Positions 51,219-61,653 of a DNA stretch of 64,000 nucleotides are shown piece by piece. Both the position numbers and the translations under genes were made by a program. Within the stretch, counting starts at the first letter, position 1, and each line of letters begins with the position of its first letter. This DNA comes from an uncultured beta proteobacterium (GTDB lineage: Bacteria; Pseudomonadota; Gammaproteobacteria; Burkholderiales; SG8-39). Location of the stretch: NCBI GenBank assembly GCA_903859155.1, contig CAIOLO010000028.1:41827-105826 (forward strand), written 5' to 3'. The notes beneath the pieces were generated by a model. The model searched no databases. It was given only the letters and a program-made list of their open reading frames with translations, and was not told where the DNA came from.

Positions 51219-54200
51219 TCACGCGGCTACCGGTTCGCGCAGTTTCAAAGCTTCTTCAATGTCCACCGCAACCACGCGTGAAACACCTTGTTCCTGCATG
51301 GTGACTCCCACCAGTTGACTGGACATCTCCATTGTTAACTTGTTGTGGCTTATGAACAGGAACTGCGTCTGTTTCGACATTTTGCTCACCAAATCGCAGA
51401 ATCGCACCGTATTGGCATCATCAAGCGGTGCATCGACTTCGTCCAGAAGGCAAAAGGGTGCTGGATTCAGCTGAAACATCGCGAATACCAGTGCGATCGC
51501 CGTCAGAGCCTTCTCCCCCCCAGAAAGCAGATGAATGCTGCTGTTCTTTTTTCCGGGAGGCCTTGCAATTACCTGCACACCGCTGTCGAGGATCTCATCC
51601 CCGGCCATCTCGAGGCGGGCCTCTCCGCCGCCAAACAGCGCCGGAAACAGTTCGCCGAAGTGTCCATTGACCGTATTGAACGTCGATTGCAGCAATTCGC
51701 GTGTTTCATGATCAATTCTGCGAATCGCCGTCTCAAGAATATCGAGCGCCTCGGCCAGATCCTGATACTGGGCGTCAAGGTATTGCTTGCGCTCGCGATT
51801 GGTCACCACCTCATCAAGCGCGGCCATATTGATGGCGCCGAGTTCGCCGATTGCGGTGTTCAATCGATTGATTTCCCCTTGCAAAGGAGCCGGTCGCTGG
51901 CCGTTCCTGAACTGGCTTGTCAAGGCATCTTCATCGGCACCCGCAGCCACAAGTTGCGCAGCGTACTGCTCGAAGACCAGCCGAGCGGCCTGTTCCTTCA
52001 ATCTCAATTCCACGATTCTGTCGCGCAGCGGCTGCAGCTTGATTTCATGCTGCTGCCGTACCGAATCTGCAGAGCGCAGTTGCTCAGTCAAATCTTCCTG
52101 AAGCGATCGCGCCCTGCTCAAATTCTTTTCGCGAGAGCTCCGTAATTCAAGCGCGTCATGCAGTTTTTCCTGCAATAGCTGGTCGCCCAGTGTAGAAAAT
52201 TCCTGCTCCAGGGCCGCCACATGCAACGACGCCGATGAAATCTGCTCCGCCGCCGACCTTAGATTAGCTTCTATTTCATCGATCTTGGTCTTGCATTCCC
52301 TTGCCGCAAATCCGGCATCCTGTTCTTCGCGTGCCGCCAGTTGCAGCGCATCCCGTTGTTGTCCGAGCAAATCCCCGGTGGTCTGGCAATGCCCGGCGGT
52401 ATCGGCCACCTGCTGCCTCATCACCTCCAATTCGGCCCGCATTTTCTGCGCATTTTCCATTGCGGCCGTATGCACCGTGCGCTCGTCCGCTTCGTGTGCG
52501 GCAATTTCCCCGAGCTCGTGCTCGATCTGCGCGAATCGCTGAGCGATCCTTTCGCGCTCCTCGACACGCTTGACCTGCTCAAGCTGCTTTTGGTGATGAC
52601 GCTGGTTCAGCGCTTCGCCCGCGGCACGAAGCCTGGAGACGGCACCCAGATGTTCCTCGAGCTGCGCCGAGAGCTCCGTCAGATTACTTCGCGCAGCTTC
52701 TATCAGATCCCGTTTGAGCGCGACTTCTTCAATCAAACCTTCGATTTCGCGCTGCCGCGCAAGTATCCCGCTGTCCACGCTGTCTGGCGCGTGAAAAATT
52801 ACGCCATACCGGCTGAATTGGTGTCCAACCCGGTTGACCAGAATCTCCTCACCGGTCAATCCAAGCCTGTCGTCAAGGCCGGGGAGGCCTTCGATCACGT
52901 AGTACCCCCGCAACCACTCATTGACCATTTCGCCGAGCCGCGCGTCGGTAATCTCCACCAGACTCGAAAGGGGAACCCGTCCTTGCGCCACCGGCGTCCG
53001 GGCCTCAGCGCCGGGCAAATGCACCAATACTCTCGATGGCGGCGGATCAACCAGTAACCGCTGCAGGGAATCCGGGTGTTCAATTTCCAGTGAATGCAGT
53101 CGCTCGCGCAGGACCGACTCGACCGCTGTCTCCCAACCCTCGCGCACGACCAGTTTTTGCCAAAGGCGCGGTTGCTGCAGCAATCCCTGTCGTTCAAGCC
53201 ACTGGTCAACCTTTCCGTTTTCATCAGATTGCCGCTGGATGCGCTGCAGGGTAATCAGCTTGGCGTCAATCGCCGAAAGCTCCCGCTCCAGCGCCTGGAG
53301 CCCGTCTTGCGCCAGTCTCCTTTGATCGTCGAGTCCGGCGCGAGCATCCTCGAGCTGCTCCAGCAGCGCCTGCTGCCGCGGAATCTCACCGCTGCTTTGT
53401 TCGAGTTCCTGTTCGAGTACCGCTAACGCGTCGCTGTCCGGGACCGCCAGCGCCCCCCGCTCATCGGTAAGCCGCTGCTTGCGAGCCTCGAGATTCTGAA
53501 GGGTCTTCTCGGCATGTGCGGCATGGGTTTGTTCAAGGTCCAGCGAACTTTCCGTTTCGGCAATCGTCGTGCGCTGCGCCGTCAATTGGTCCTGTGCAGC
53601 CTTGTGGGCGAGTTCAGCCTGCGGCAGTTTTTCCGCTTCCGCGAGACGGGCCTGGCCCGCTGCCTGCAAACGCGCATCGGACTCCTCAAGACGCGACTGC
53701 CACAATGAGGCGGCCTCGCGCAGTTCGCTGCTGCGCTGCTCTTCGCGCACGAGGCTGACTTTGCCCTGGGCAATTTGCGCCTGGACTCGCTGACGGGTAT
53801 CGGTCAGAAAACGGATTTCCGACTCAAGGCCTGAAACCTCGGTATTGGACTGGTAAAGCTCACCCTGTGCACTATTCAGGGCGTCCGCAGCGACCACATG
53901 TTCGGCCCGAATCTGCTCAATACGCTTTTCAACATTGCGAAGATCAGCAGTCTCCGCTTCGATTTCCAGCCCGCTTCGCTCAATTTCCGCAAGATGCTTT
54001 TGCGCGTCGGTGCGCGCCTCATTGCGCCTCAGCAAGGTCAGCAGGTTCTGCTTGAGATCCCGCTCGGCGGACAACTCCTGGAAGCGCTTGGCCACTTCCG
54101 CCTGCTTTTCCAGTTTCTCGATCTGCGCGCCGAGCTCCTGCAAAATATCGGTAACGCGCGCTAGATTTTCCCTGGTATCGGAGAGGCGGTGCTCTGTCTC

Positions 54201-54734
54201 TCTCCGACGCTCCTTGTATTTTGAAATTCCGGCCGCTTCCTCAAGAAATACGCGCAGATCCTCAGGCTTCGCCTCGATGATCCGCGAAATCATCCCTTGC
54301 TCGACAATGGCGTACGCCCGTGGCCCCAGCCCGGTGCCAAGAAAAATATCCTGAATGTCACGCCTGCGCACATGCGTATTGTTGATGAAGTAGCCCGATT
54401 CACCGTCACGCTGCAGTACACGCTTTACCGCAATTTCCGCATACTGCGACCAGGACCCGGAGGCCTTGCCCAGGCTGTTGTCGAAGTGCAGTTCAACACT
54501 TGCCCTGGCGACCGGATTCCGGTGCCCGGATCCGTTGAAAATGACATCCTGCATCGAATCCCCGCGGAGCGCTGAGGCGCGCGACTCCCCAAGAACCCAC
54601 CTTACGGCATCGATAATGTTTGATTTTCCGCAACCGTTGGGGCCTACGACGCCGACCAACTGCCCCGGGACATTGATGGTGGTGGGATCGACAAAAGACT
54701 TGAATCCTGCAAGCTTTATTTGCGTCAGGCGCAT
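51219..54734 (-). CDS. smc: Chromosome partition protein SMC
   Basis: Condensin ATPase. 1171 residues from the ATG at 54734 (MRLTQIKLAGFKSFVDPTTI); an 86-codon upstream extension overlaps queF and is not SMC-like. Walker A GPNGCGKSN at 31-39, two long coiled coils around a hinge (about 500-660), ABC signature LSGGEKALTAIALVFAMF and Walker B FCLLDEVDAPLDDAN. Divergent from queF. Confidence 0.97.
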   Translation of the reverse strand: MRLTQIKLAGFKSFVDPTTINVPGQLVGVVGPNGCGKSNIIDAVRWVLGESRASALRGDSMQDVIFNGSGHRNPVARASVELHFDNSLGKASGSWSQYAEIAVKRVLQRDGESGYFINNTHVRRRDIQDIFLGTGLGPRAYAIVEQGMISRIIEAKPEDLRVFLEEAAGISKYKERRRETEHRLSDTRENLARVTDILQELGAQIEKLEKQAEVAKRFQELSAERDLKQNLLTLLRRNEARTDAQKHLAEIERSGLEIEAETADLRNVEKRIEQIRAEHVVAADALNSAQGELYQSNTEVSGLESEIRFLTDTRQRVQAQIAQGKVSLVREEQRSSELREAASLWQSRLEESDARLQAAGQARLAEAEKLPQAELAHKAAQDQLTAQRTTIAETESSLDLEQTHAAHAEKTLQNLEARKQRLTDERGALAVPDSDALAVLEQELEQSSGEIPRQQALLEQLEDARAGLDDQRRLAQDGLQALERELSAIDAKLITLQRIQRQSDENGKVDQWLERQGLLQQPRLWQKLVVREGWETAVESVLRERLHSLEIEHPDSLQRLLVDPPPSRVLVHLPGAEARTPVAQGRVPLSSLVEITDARLGEMVNEWLRGYYVIEGLPGLDDRLGLTGEEILVNRVGHQFSRYGVIFHAPDSVDSGILARQREIEGLIEEVALKRDLIEAARSNLTELSAQLEEHLGAVSRLRAAGEALNQRHHQKQLEQVKRVEERERIAQRFAQIEHELGEIAAHEADERTVHTAAMENAQKMRAELEVMRQQVADTAGHCQTTGDLLGQQRDALQLAAREEQDAGFAARECKTKIDEIEANLRSAAEQISSASLHVAALEQEFSTLGDQLLQEKLHDALELRSSREKNLSRARSLQEDLTEQLRSADSVRQQHEIKLQPLRDRIVELRLKEQAARLVFEQYAAQLVAAGADEDALTSQFRNGQRPAPLQGEINRLNTAIGELGAINMAALDEVVTNRERKQYLDAQYQDLAEALDILETAIRRIDHETRELLQSTFNTVNGHFGELFPALFGGGEARLEMAGDEILDSGVQVIARPPGKKNSSIHLLSGGEKALTAIALVFAMFQLNPAPFCLLDEVDAPLDDANTVRFCDLVSKMSKQTQFLFISHNKLTMEMSSQLVGVTMQEQGVSRVVAVDIEEALKLREPVAA

Positions 54735-54875
54735 TTTTACTGATTCGGTGAAATGGGAGAAGCCGCCTTGACAGCAATTGTCGCGGAGGAGCTTTTTATA
54801 TTCGAAAACACTCTTGCCAAGCACAATATAATACCAACTTTCGCGCGCAATCCATTCCGAAAAGCACCACGACAG

Positions 54876-55295
54876 ATGTCTCACAGCCGAAACAAGGGCA
54901 TTACAACCTTTCCCAATCCCAAACCGGATCGGGATTACCTGATTCATATGAAGATCCCGGAATTTACCTGCCTTTGTCCGATGACGGGACAACCGGATTT
55001 TGCGACCTTGACTCTGGATTACATAGCTGACCGCAAATGCGTCGAGCTGAAAAGTCTGAAGCTCTACATCTGGTCATATCGGGATGAGGGCGCCTTTCAC
55101 GAAGCCGTCACCAATCGGATCCTGGACGACATCGTGGCCGCGCTTTCGCCAAGGTATGCCCAACTAAAGGCACAGTTCAACGTCCGCGGCGGAATATTCA
55201 CCACGATTTTGGCTCAATACCGCAAACGTGGCTGGAAACCCCTGTCACCGCTGTCGGTAACGGACACGGTTGCTCATCCTGGAATCGGCGATTAA
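54876..55295 (+). CDS. queF: NADPH-dependent 7-cyano-7-deazaguanine reductase QueF (short form)
   Basis: Reduces preQ0 to preQ1 for queuosine in tRNA. 139 residues from the ATG at 54876, the unimodular type. [14 protein letters not shown] carries the catalytic Cys (C34) and Asp (D41); [20 protein letters not shown] is the QueF motif. No other queuosine gene is nearby. Confidence 0.93.
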   Translation: MSHSRNKGITTFPNPKPDRDYLIHMKIPEFTCLCPMTGQPDFATLTLDYIADRKCVELKSLKLYIWSYRDEGAFHEAVTNRILDDIVAALSPRYAQLKAQFNVRGGIFTTILAQYRKRGWKPLSPLSVTDTVAHPGIGD

Positions 55296-55339
55296 TTTCA
55301 CCTCGACAAGGCCGCGGATAGACATTCGCGGGAATTGAA

Positions 55340-56542
55340 TTGAACCCCAATCTCGCAAAACTGCAGCCCTACCCTTTTGAAAAACTGCGCGCCCTTTTTG
55401 ACGGGGTGGTCCCGGATTCCGCTTACCCCCGAATTGAACTGCACATCGGCGAGCCAAAGCACCCCACGCCGGAATTCATAAAGCAGGCCATGGTTGGCGC
55501 CATGTCGGGACTGGCGCAGTACCCCGCCACCATGGGAACTCCTGCACTGCGCGAGGCCATCGCACAATGGCTTCAGCGACGCTACCACCTGCCCAAAGTG
55601 GACCCTGCCAATCAAATCCTGCCCATTAACGGCTCGCGCGAGGCGCTATTTGCAATCGGTCAATTGCTGCTGGCCCCTCATCCGGACGGAGAGCCGCCGC
55701 TGGTGGTCTCACCCAATCCGTTTTATCAAATTTACGAAGGCGCTGCATTGCTCGCCGGTGGGGAGCCCTATTTCGTCAACGCCGTTGCCGAAGACGGATT
55801 TGCAACCGACTACAGCGCCGTGCCTGACAGCGTCTGGCGGAAGGTGCAATTGGTTTTCACCTGTTCACCGGCGAACCCCAGCGGGCGGGTCATGACTCTC
55901 GCCGATTGGAAACTTCTTTTCGAATTGTCGGATCGATACGGATTCAGCATCGCCTCAGATGAATGCTATTCCGAACTCTATTTCGATGAATCCGTCCCGC
56001 CCCTGGGGGGATTGGAAGCCGCGCATCGCCTTGGACGCACCGAATTTTCAAAGCTGCTGGTTTTTTCCAGTCTCTCCAAACGTTCAAACGTGCCGGGATT
56101 GCGTTCAGGATTTGTCGCGGGAGACGCGAATTTGATCAAGCCGTTCCTGCTCTACAGAACCTATCACGGCAGCGCCATGAGCGCCACGGTTCAGGCGGCA
56201 TCAACAGCTGCCTGGCAGGACGAGGTACACGTGGTGGAAAATCGGCGCATTTATGCCGCCAAGTTTGATGCCGTGGCACCGCTCATCCAGTTTCCGCTGG
56301 TCACATCCCTACCTCAAGCAGGGTTTTATTTGTGGATACGGACCCCCATAGACGACACCCGCTTCGCTCGCGAATTCCTCCAAGCCTATAATGTCACGGT
56401 GCTGCCCGGGAGCTTCCTTGCCCGTGAAGCGCAGGGTTCCAATCCCGGGCGAAATCACATTCGCTTGGCCTTGGTTGCACCAATCGAAGAATGTGTGGAA
56501 GCCGCTCGCCGGCTAGGCCAGTTTTCCAAGAGATACCAATGA
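55340..56542 (+). CDS. dapC: Succinyldiaminopimelate transaminase DapC
   Basis: PLP aminotransferase of the succinylase lysine/DAP pathway. 400 residues from a TTG at 55340. [24 protein letters not shown] and the PLP Lys K247 ([11 protein letters not shown]), then GLRSGFVAG. Followed by dapD with a 4-base overlap, which supports dapC over a general aspartate transaminase. Confidence 0.92.
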   Translation: MNPNLAKLQPYPFEKLRALFDGVVPDSAYPRIELHIGEPKHPTPEFIKQAMVGAMSGLAQYPATMGTPALREAIAQWLQRRYHLPKVDPANQILPINGSREALFAIGQLLLAPHPDGEPPLVVSPNPFYQIYEGAALLAGGEPYFVNAVAEDGFATDYSAVPDSVWRKVQLVFTCSPANPSGRVMTLADWKLLFELSDRYGFSIASDECYSELYFDESVPPLGGLEAAHRLGRTEFSKLLVFSSLSKRSNVPGLRSGFVAGDANLIKPFLLYRTYHGSAMSATVQAASTAAWQDEVHVVENRRIYAAKFDAVAPLIQFPLVTSLPQAGFYLWIRTPIDDTRFAREFLQAYNVTVLPGSFLAREAQGSNPGRNHIRLALVAPIEECVEAARRLGQFSKRYQ

Positions 56543-57366
56543 CAATACAAGAACTGCAACAAATAATCGAGAAGGCGTGGGAGGATCGCGCCAATATTCA
56601 ACCGGGAAAGGCACCCGCAAAAATCGGCGAGGCCGTCGCACAGGTCATCATCGACCTAGACCAGGGGAAATTGCGCGTAGCCGAGAAAATTGGCGGCAAC
56701 TGGACGACACACCAGTGGCTCAAGAAAGCAGTGCTGCTTTCGTTCCGCCTGGAGGACAACCGCATCATGCAGGGCGGCGAACTTCGTTACTTTGACAAGG
56801 TGGACAGCAAGTTTGCGTCCTATGACCAGGAACGGTTCATTCGCGGCGGATTCAGGGTTGTTCCGCCGGCGGTCGCGCGTCGCGGTGCTTACGTAGGGAA
56901 GAATGTGGTCCTCATGCCTTCCTATGTGAATATAGGCGCCTATGTCGATGAAGGAACCATGGTCGACACCTGGGCAACGGTGGGCTCCTGCGCTCAAATC
57001 GGGAAGAACGTGCATCTTTCCGGCGGGGTAGGCATTGGCGGCGTGCTGGAACCACTGCAGGCCAACCCAACCATCATTGAAGACAATTGTTTCATTGGCG
57101 CGCGCTCCGAGATCGTGGAAGGTGTCGTTGTGGAGGAAAACTCCGTGATATCAATGGGGGTTTTTATCGGTGCCAGCACACGGATTTACGACAGATCCAG
57201 CGGAAAAGTCCTGTATGGCAGGGTTCCCACCGGCTCCGTCGTGGTACCAGGCACCCTGCCCTCCGCCGACGGAAAGTACGGCCTTTACTGCGCTGTCATC
57301 GTCAAACAGGTCGATGCCAGTACCCGGGCAAAAACCAGCATAAACGAACTGCTGCGAGGCGATTGA
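56539..57366 (+). CDS. dapD: Tetrahydrodipicolinate N-succinyltransferase DapD
   Basis: Commits tetrahydrodipicolinate to the succinylase branch. 275 residues from the ATG at 56539, which overlaps the dapC stop. N-terminal helices, then left-handed beta-helix repeats ([37 protein letters not shown]). Intact, whereas dapE downstream is only a fragment. Confidence 0.96.
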   Translation: MTIQELQQIIEKAWEDRANIQPGKAPAKIGEAVAQVIIDLDQGKLRVAEKIGGNWTTHQWLKKAVLLSFRLEDNRIMQGGELRYFDKVDSKFASYDQERFIRGGFRVVPPAVARRGAYVGKNVVLMPSYVNIGAYVDEGTMVDTWATVGSCAQIGKNVHLSGGVGIGGVLEPLQANPTIIEDNCFIGARSEIVEGVVVEENSVISMGVFIGASTRIYDRSSGKVLYGRVPTGSVVVPGTLPSADGKYGLYCAVIVKQVDASTRAKTSINELLRGD

Positions 57367-57421
57367 GCGGACATGAGGTTGAGCATTTCTAGCTTGCTGT
57401 TTTAGAGGGAGGGGGCTGGCT

Positions 57422-58603
57422 ATGTCGGCAATGAAAAGACTTTTTCAGTTGATGGCGGACAAGAAGGCGTCCGACATTTTCCTATCGGTTGGCTCGCCTA
57501 TAAATATAAAGATCAATGGTCAGGCAATCCCTGTCAATCAGCAGGTAATGGATGCCGAGACGATCGTAACTCTTCTTTATGAGGTACTGAACGACAAGCA
57601 GAAAAAGGAATTTGAAGACTCCCTGGAACTCAACATGGCGTATTCCATCGCCGGAACAGGGAGTTTCCGAATCAGCGCTTTTCGCCAGAAAAACTGCCCG
57701 GCGATTGTGGTTCGGTATATTCCCGCCACCATTCCGGTTTTTGATTCCCTGGGTCTGCCCTCCACGCTGAAGGATGTCATCATGGAGAAGCGGGGGCTCA
57801 TCCTCATGGTGGGCGCGACCGGTTCCGGTAAATCGACCACGCTTGCGGCAATGCTCGATTATCGCAATGAACAGAAATCAGGGCATATCCTCACCATCGA
57901 GGATCCGGTCGAATTCATATTCCAGAACAAGAAATGCATCGTCAACCAGCGTGAAGTCGGCTCGGACACGCTTGATTTCAGGATTGCGCTGAAAAACGCG
58001 CTGCGCCAGGCACCGGATTGTATTCTGATTGGCGAGGTTCGCGACAAAGACACCATGACCGCGGCGATACAATATGCGCAATCAGGGCACCTGTGCCTGG
58101 CTACGCTGCATGCAAACAACAGCTATCACGCCATGAACCGGATTCTCAGTTTCTACCCGCTGGAAAACCGTCCGGCACTGCTTGAAGACCTTTCCGCGAC
58201 GCTGAAATCCGTCATTTCCCAGCGATTGATCCGCAACAAGAAAGGTGGGCGTTCCGCAGCCGTGGAAGTGCTGCTTGCAACGCGCTACATCGCGGAACTT
58301 ATCGGCAAGGGCGAAATTAACGAGATCAAGGAGGCGATGGAAAAAAGCCTGTCGCCCGGATCGCAGACTTTCGAGCAAACCTTCTTCAGTATGTTGCAGC
58401 AGGGTCTGATCACCCAGGAGGAAGCTCTCGCCAATTGTGATTCCCCGACGAATCTGCTGTGGCTGATCAACAACACCGAGGCCGGCAGCAGTATGAATAA
58501 CCAAGGCGGCACCGACGCCAAATCGGATGCTCCTCCACCGTCTCTGGCAAGCACAATGCCGATGGAGTTTTCAGATATCAAGCTTGATTTGTCCGAAGCC
58601 TGA
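57422..58603 (+). CDS. pilU: Type IV pilus retraction ATPase PilU
   Basis: PilT-like hexameric ATPase for pilus retraction. 393 residues. [19 protein letters not shown] at the start, Walker [11 protein letters not shown] (K137), Asp box and Walker B ([14 protein letters not shown]), His box [17 protein letters not shown]. The longer C-terminal tail and the first motif fit PilU rather than PilT. Strong AG-rich ribosome site before the ATG. Its stop abuts the dapE remnant. Confidence 0.9.
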   Translation: MSAMKRLFQLMADKKASDIFLSVGSPINIKINGQAIPVNQQVMDAETIVTLLYEVLNDKQKKEFEDSLELNMAYSIAGTGSFRISAFRQKNCPAIVVRYIPATIPVFDSLGLPSTLKDVIMEKRGLILMVGATGSGKSTTLAAMLDYRNEQKSGHILTIEDPVEFIFQNKKCIVNQREVGSDTLDFRIALKNALRQAPDCILIGEVRDKDTMTAAIQYAQSGHLCLATLHANNSYHAMNRILSFYPLENRPALLEDLSATLKSVISQRLIRNKKGGRSAAVEVLLATRYIAELIGKGEINEIKEAMEKSLSPGSQTFEQTFFSMLQQGLITQEEALANCDSPTNLLWLINNTEAGSSMNNQGGTDAKSDAPPPSLASTMPMEFSDIKLDLSEA

Positions 58604-58604
58604 G

Positions 58605-58766
58605 GATCATCACGGTTCCATTGCCTTTCTAATGACCTCGAATGAAGAAGCCGAGGCGCTGGATGGCACCGTCAAGGTCGTCGAGACGCTGCCCAAACGA
58701 AATGTGCCGTTGGATTTCTGCGTCGTGGGCGAACCGACCTACGAATCCAGGCCTGGGCGGGTCTGA
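58605..58766 (+). pseudogene. dapE: Remnant of succinyl-diaminopimelate desuccinylase (dapE)
   Basis: About 53 codons matching the middle of Dap[21 protein letters not shown], then [21 protein letters not shown]. The usual enzyme has about 375 residues. Here the N-terminal third (with the first metal ligands) is cut back to the pilU stop and everything after VGEPT is gone up to prmB. The metal-site Glu pair (SNEE) survives but the protein cannot fold as an enzyme. dapC-dapD-pilU-dapE-prmB is a plausible original order. Confidence 0.85.
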
Positions 58767-58768
58767 AA

Positions 58769-59674
58769 TTGAGTAAAAATGCCATAAGCCTTGCGGATTG
58801 GATAACGGTAACTGCAAAACGCCTTCGGGCAGCCGGCGTTTTTTTCGGCCACGGGACGCAAAACGCGCATGATGAAGCAGCTTGGCTGGTCGCAGGCGCC
58901 GTAAGAATTGCGCCGCTTGAATTAGGTCGATCGCTTAATCGCATTGCCAGTAAAAATGAAATCCGGCGTATCCTCACACTGACCGAAAAGCGTGTTACAG
59001 GCAGACAGCCACTGGCGTACTTGCTCGGCGAAGCGTGGCTGTCCGGACACCGTTTTTTCGTCGACCCGCGGGTCATTGTCCCTCGCTCATTCATCGCTGA
59101 ATTGCTTGACGAGGGACTCAGCCCGTGGTGTCTCTCACCGCGCAAGATCGGGAGGGTACTGGACCTTTGCACTGGATCTGGCTGCCTCGCAATACTTGCC
59201 GCGCTGGCGTTTCCGCGAGCCAGCATCGACGCTGTCGATATTTCCAGCCCCGCTTTGGCCGTTGCGCGAAAAAATGTACGGGCATTCGGATTGGACAGCA
59301 GGATTTCCCTCATTAGATCGGACCTTCTCCAATCTGCGCCTATGGGGGAATACGACCTGATAATCAGCAATCCGCCTTACGTAAAGGCGCAATCGATGCG
59401 AAAGCTTCCGATTGAATACCGGAAGGAACCGGAAATCGCTCTGGCGGGCGGTAGCGATGGGCTGGATCTGGTGAGGCGCATCATTCTCGATGCGGAAAAG
59501 CACCTGAGGCCGGACGGTCACCTGTTGCTGGAAATAGGCCACAACCGCAGCACATTCGAACGCAAATATCCCCGCCTGCCTGTCATCTGGCTGAGCACCA
59601 GTTCCGGGACTGACGCCGTGCTCTGGGTTTCCGCAGAGCAACTTGCCGAAATGAGCAGACCACTCGTCCAATAA
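58769..59674 (+). CDS. prmB: 50S ribosomal protein L3 glutamine methyltransferase PrmB
   Basis: N5-methylates Gln in ribosomal protein L3. 301 residues from a TTG at 58769. Fold: DLCTGSGCLAILAALAFP (SAM site), IDAVDISSPALAVARKNV, and NPPY at 201-204, which holds the target Gln. The N-terminal helical domain fits PrmB rather than HemK/PrmC, and prmB next to dapE is a known arrangement. Confidence 0.9.
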   Translation: MSKNAISLADWITVTAKRLRAAGVFFGHGTQNAHDEAAWLVAGAVRIAPLELGRSLNRIASKNEIRRILTLTEKRVTGRQPLAYLLGEAWLSGHRFFVDPRVIVPRSFIAELLDEGLSPWCLSPRKIGRVLDLCTGSGCLAILAALAFPRASIDAVDISSPALAVARKNVRAFGLDSRISLIRSDLLQSAPMGEYDLIISNPPYVKAQSMRKLPIEYRKEPEIALAGGSDGLDLVRRIILDAEKHLRPDGHLLLEIGHNRSTFERKYPRLPVIWLSTSSGTDAVLWVSAEQLAEMSRPLVQ

Positions 59675-59703
59675 TGAAAAAGTTGAGGTGGCTGATGGGA
59701 AGC

Positions 59704-59802
59704 ATTCGGGTCGGTAAAGCGGAGGCGCCCTTTCAGTTGTTCCTTCAGAATCCGGTTCTCGGCAGCCAGATGTTCGTCTTGCAGCAGCAACTGCTCATCC
59801 AC
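59704..59802 (-). mobile_element. Transposase N-terminal scrap (integrase-core IS type)
   Basis: About 33 codons: DEQLLLQDEHLAAENRILKE followed by QLKGRLRFTD. This resembles the conserved N-terminal helix found in a group of IS transposases/integrases with rve catalytic domains. Similarity stops at FTDPN and the rest of the frame runs antisense into prmB. No inverted repeats or catalytic part remain. It marks the boundary between the conserved dap/prmB block and the accessory genes to the right. Confidence 0.5.
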
Positions 59803-59809
59803 CGCGGCA

Positions 59810-61219
59810 TTATTTTGCGGACGGCTTGCTGTCGAGCAATTTAAAGTCCGGAACGAACCAACAAGCAGCAGCGCTTACCGCAGCAAACACCACGACCGCC
59901 CAAAAGACGATATGTAATCCAGAAGCCAGACCGGCGGAAGACGCCGCAGTCGATTCAAGCGGGTGCTGCAGAGCAAGATTGAGCACGCCGCCGAACACAG
60001 CCGCTCCCAGCGTGTTGCCCAGAATGCGCATCAGCATGTTGGATGCGATGGCACCCCCCCGTTGGGACCAAGCCACGCTCGATTGGATCGAGACAATGAA
60101 CACCGCGTTGAGAATCCCCAGGCCCGCGCCCATGATAAAAGAACCGGCCGCCGCCGCAGTCGGACCGTGCTCAATAAATGCTGCAATCACCACTCCGCCG
60201 GCCAATACAGTGCAGCCACCAACGCGGCAAAGCAGGCGCAAACCGACGCGCGTGAGCACTCGTCCGGTGATGACCGACGCAAGCGGCCAGCCGACCGACA
60301 TCGCGCACAAAGCCGCGCCGGCTACCAGGGATGATCCGCCCTGTACGTTCTGAATGAATATAGGCATGAAGCTGATGACGCCGATCATGGCGATACCTGC
60401 AGCGAGGGTTGCCAAATTTGCTACGGCGATCACGGGTGTTTTCCACAGATCCAGATGCATGACCGGATCGGGCGCACGCCGCTCCTGGCCGATGAAAAGC
60501 CAAAGCGAAACCGCGAAAAGGGCAAGCAACGACAAAGTGGCAGCCACTCCCCAGCGGCCGCTTTGGGTGAACGCCAGCATCACGGCGAGGAGGCCTGTAA
60601 GCATCAGGGCCGCACCGGCATAGTCTATGGACGCCTTGGTCAATTGCACCTCCTCGTGAAAAAACAGGACCACCATGGCAATGGAAGCAATCCCGAATGG
60701 GAGGTTTATCCAGAAGATCCAGCTCCAGCTGGCATGCTGAACGATAAGCGCGCCGGCAAACGGACCCACGATGGCCGAAATGCCCCAGACGCTGGAAACA
60801 TAAGCTTGCACACGGCCACGCTCCTCCCGCGAGTAAAGGTCGCCGGTCATCGTGGTCGCCAGCGATTGAATTGAGCCGGCGCCCAGACCCTGCACCAGCC
60901 GGAAAACCACTAGTGCCATCATCGACCAGGCAAGGGCGCAAAGCGACGACCCCACCAGGAAAATCACGCTTCCGATGATGAATACCCGCTTTCTGCCGAA
61001 CAGGTCCGCCAACTTGCCGTAGATAGGGATGGACATTGCCTGCATCAGCAGAAATCCAGAAAATACCCAGCTGTAGAGAGCCAGGCCACCAAGCTTCTCA
61101 ACGATGCTTGGGAGCGCCGTCGCTACAATCGTGGCCTCGATGGCCGACACGAACATAGCCAGCATGAGTGCGGCGAGAACCAGCGGGCGGCGGGTGCGGT
61201 TTGTAGGCACTGGCGGCAT
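59810..61219 (-). CDS. MFS efflux transporter (DHA2, EmrB/QacA type)
   Basis: 469 residues from the ATG at 61219 (a TTG one codon earlier is possible). Typical multi-helix drug:H+ antiporter pattern: SAIEATIVATALPSIVEKLG (motif D region), GKLADLFGRKRVFIIGS (motif A), RLVQGLGAGSIQSLATTMTG and GPFAGALIVQHASWSWIFWI. About 14 hydrophobic segments. Substrate unknown. No TetR/MarR regulator nearby. Confidence 0.88.
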   Translation of the reverse strand: MPPVPTNRTRRPLVLAALMLAMFVSAIEATIVATALPSIVEKLGGLALYSWVFSGFLLMQAMSIPIYGKLADLFGRKRVFIIGSVIFLVGSSLCALAWSMMALVVFRLVQGLGAGSIQSLATTMTGDLYSREERGRVQAYVSSVWGISAIVGPFAGALIVQHASWSWIFWINLPFGIASIAMVVLFFHEEVQLTKASIDYAGAALMLTGLLAVMLAFTQSGRWGVAATLSLLALFAVSLWLFIGQERRAPDPVMHLDLWKTPVIAVANLATLAAGIAMIGVISFMPIFIQNVQGGSSLVAGAALCAMSVGWPLASVITGRVLTRVGLRLLCRVGGCTVLAGGVVIAAFIEHGPTAAAAGSFIMGAGLGILNAVFIVSIQSSVAWSQRGGAIASNMLMRILGNTLGAAVFGGVLNLALQHPLESTAASSAGLASGLHIVFWAVVVFAAVSAAACWFVPDFKLLDSKPSAK

Positions 61220-61653
61220 CAACTGAAAAAATCCGCCTCACCTCGAGCATGGCGGGCAAGAACAGCGCCGTGGAAACGCCGGGGCTTTGGGAATCGCATG
61301 GTGAGCTTCATTTTATTGGTCTATCGCCAAACTTCTCCTGACTCGGATAGTGCCAGAAAGAGGGGACTATTGAAAAAGTCTTGCCACTCTTGCTAGGTCT
61401 TATTATTGCGACGCGGCCAAGGATTAGATGTTTAGGAGAACATTCGGATGCGGTCTTCAGTCACACCATTTGCCCCGGGTGTTTGGGTAGGAAGCTCGTT
61501 ATTTCTCTTTGCGGGACAGCCAGGTGCAAACAGTCGCTTTTATTCGCGAAAAAAAGGATCGCGTTTTCCTAGTAGGCAGGGGAACATGCATAGACCGTTC
61601 GCCAGCTGGCTAGGACGCATTATCAGCACTGATCAGTGGCGAATACGGAATAG
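61220..61653. other. Intergenic region between MFS and TctC genes, 434 bases
   Basis: A plus-strand frame (61448-61696, 82 codons) with AGGAG before its ATG was considered, but its composition is not protein-like, it overlaps the tctC 3' end, and I recognise nothing. No IS ends or hairpins with T-runs stand out. The MFS promoter should lie in the left half. Confidence 0.35.

Noticed and set aside
54735..54992. 86-codon N-terminal extension of SMC
   Set aside because: SMC proteins start at MRLTQIKL; the extension overlaps the divergent queF gene and is not conserved in type.
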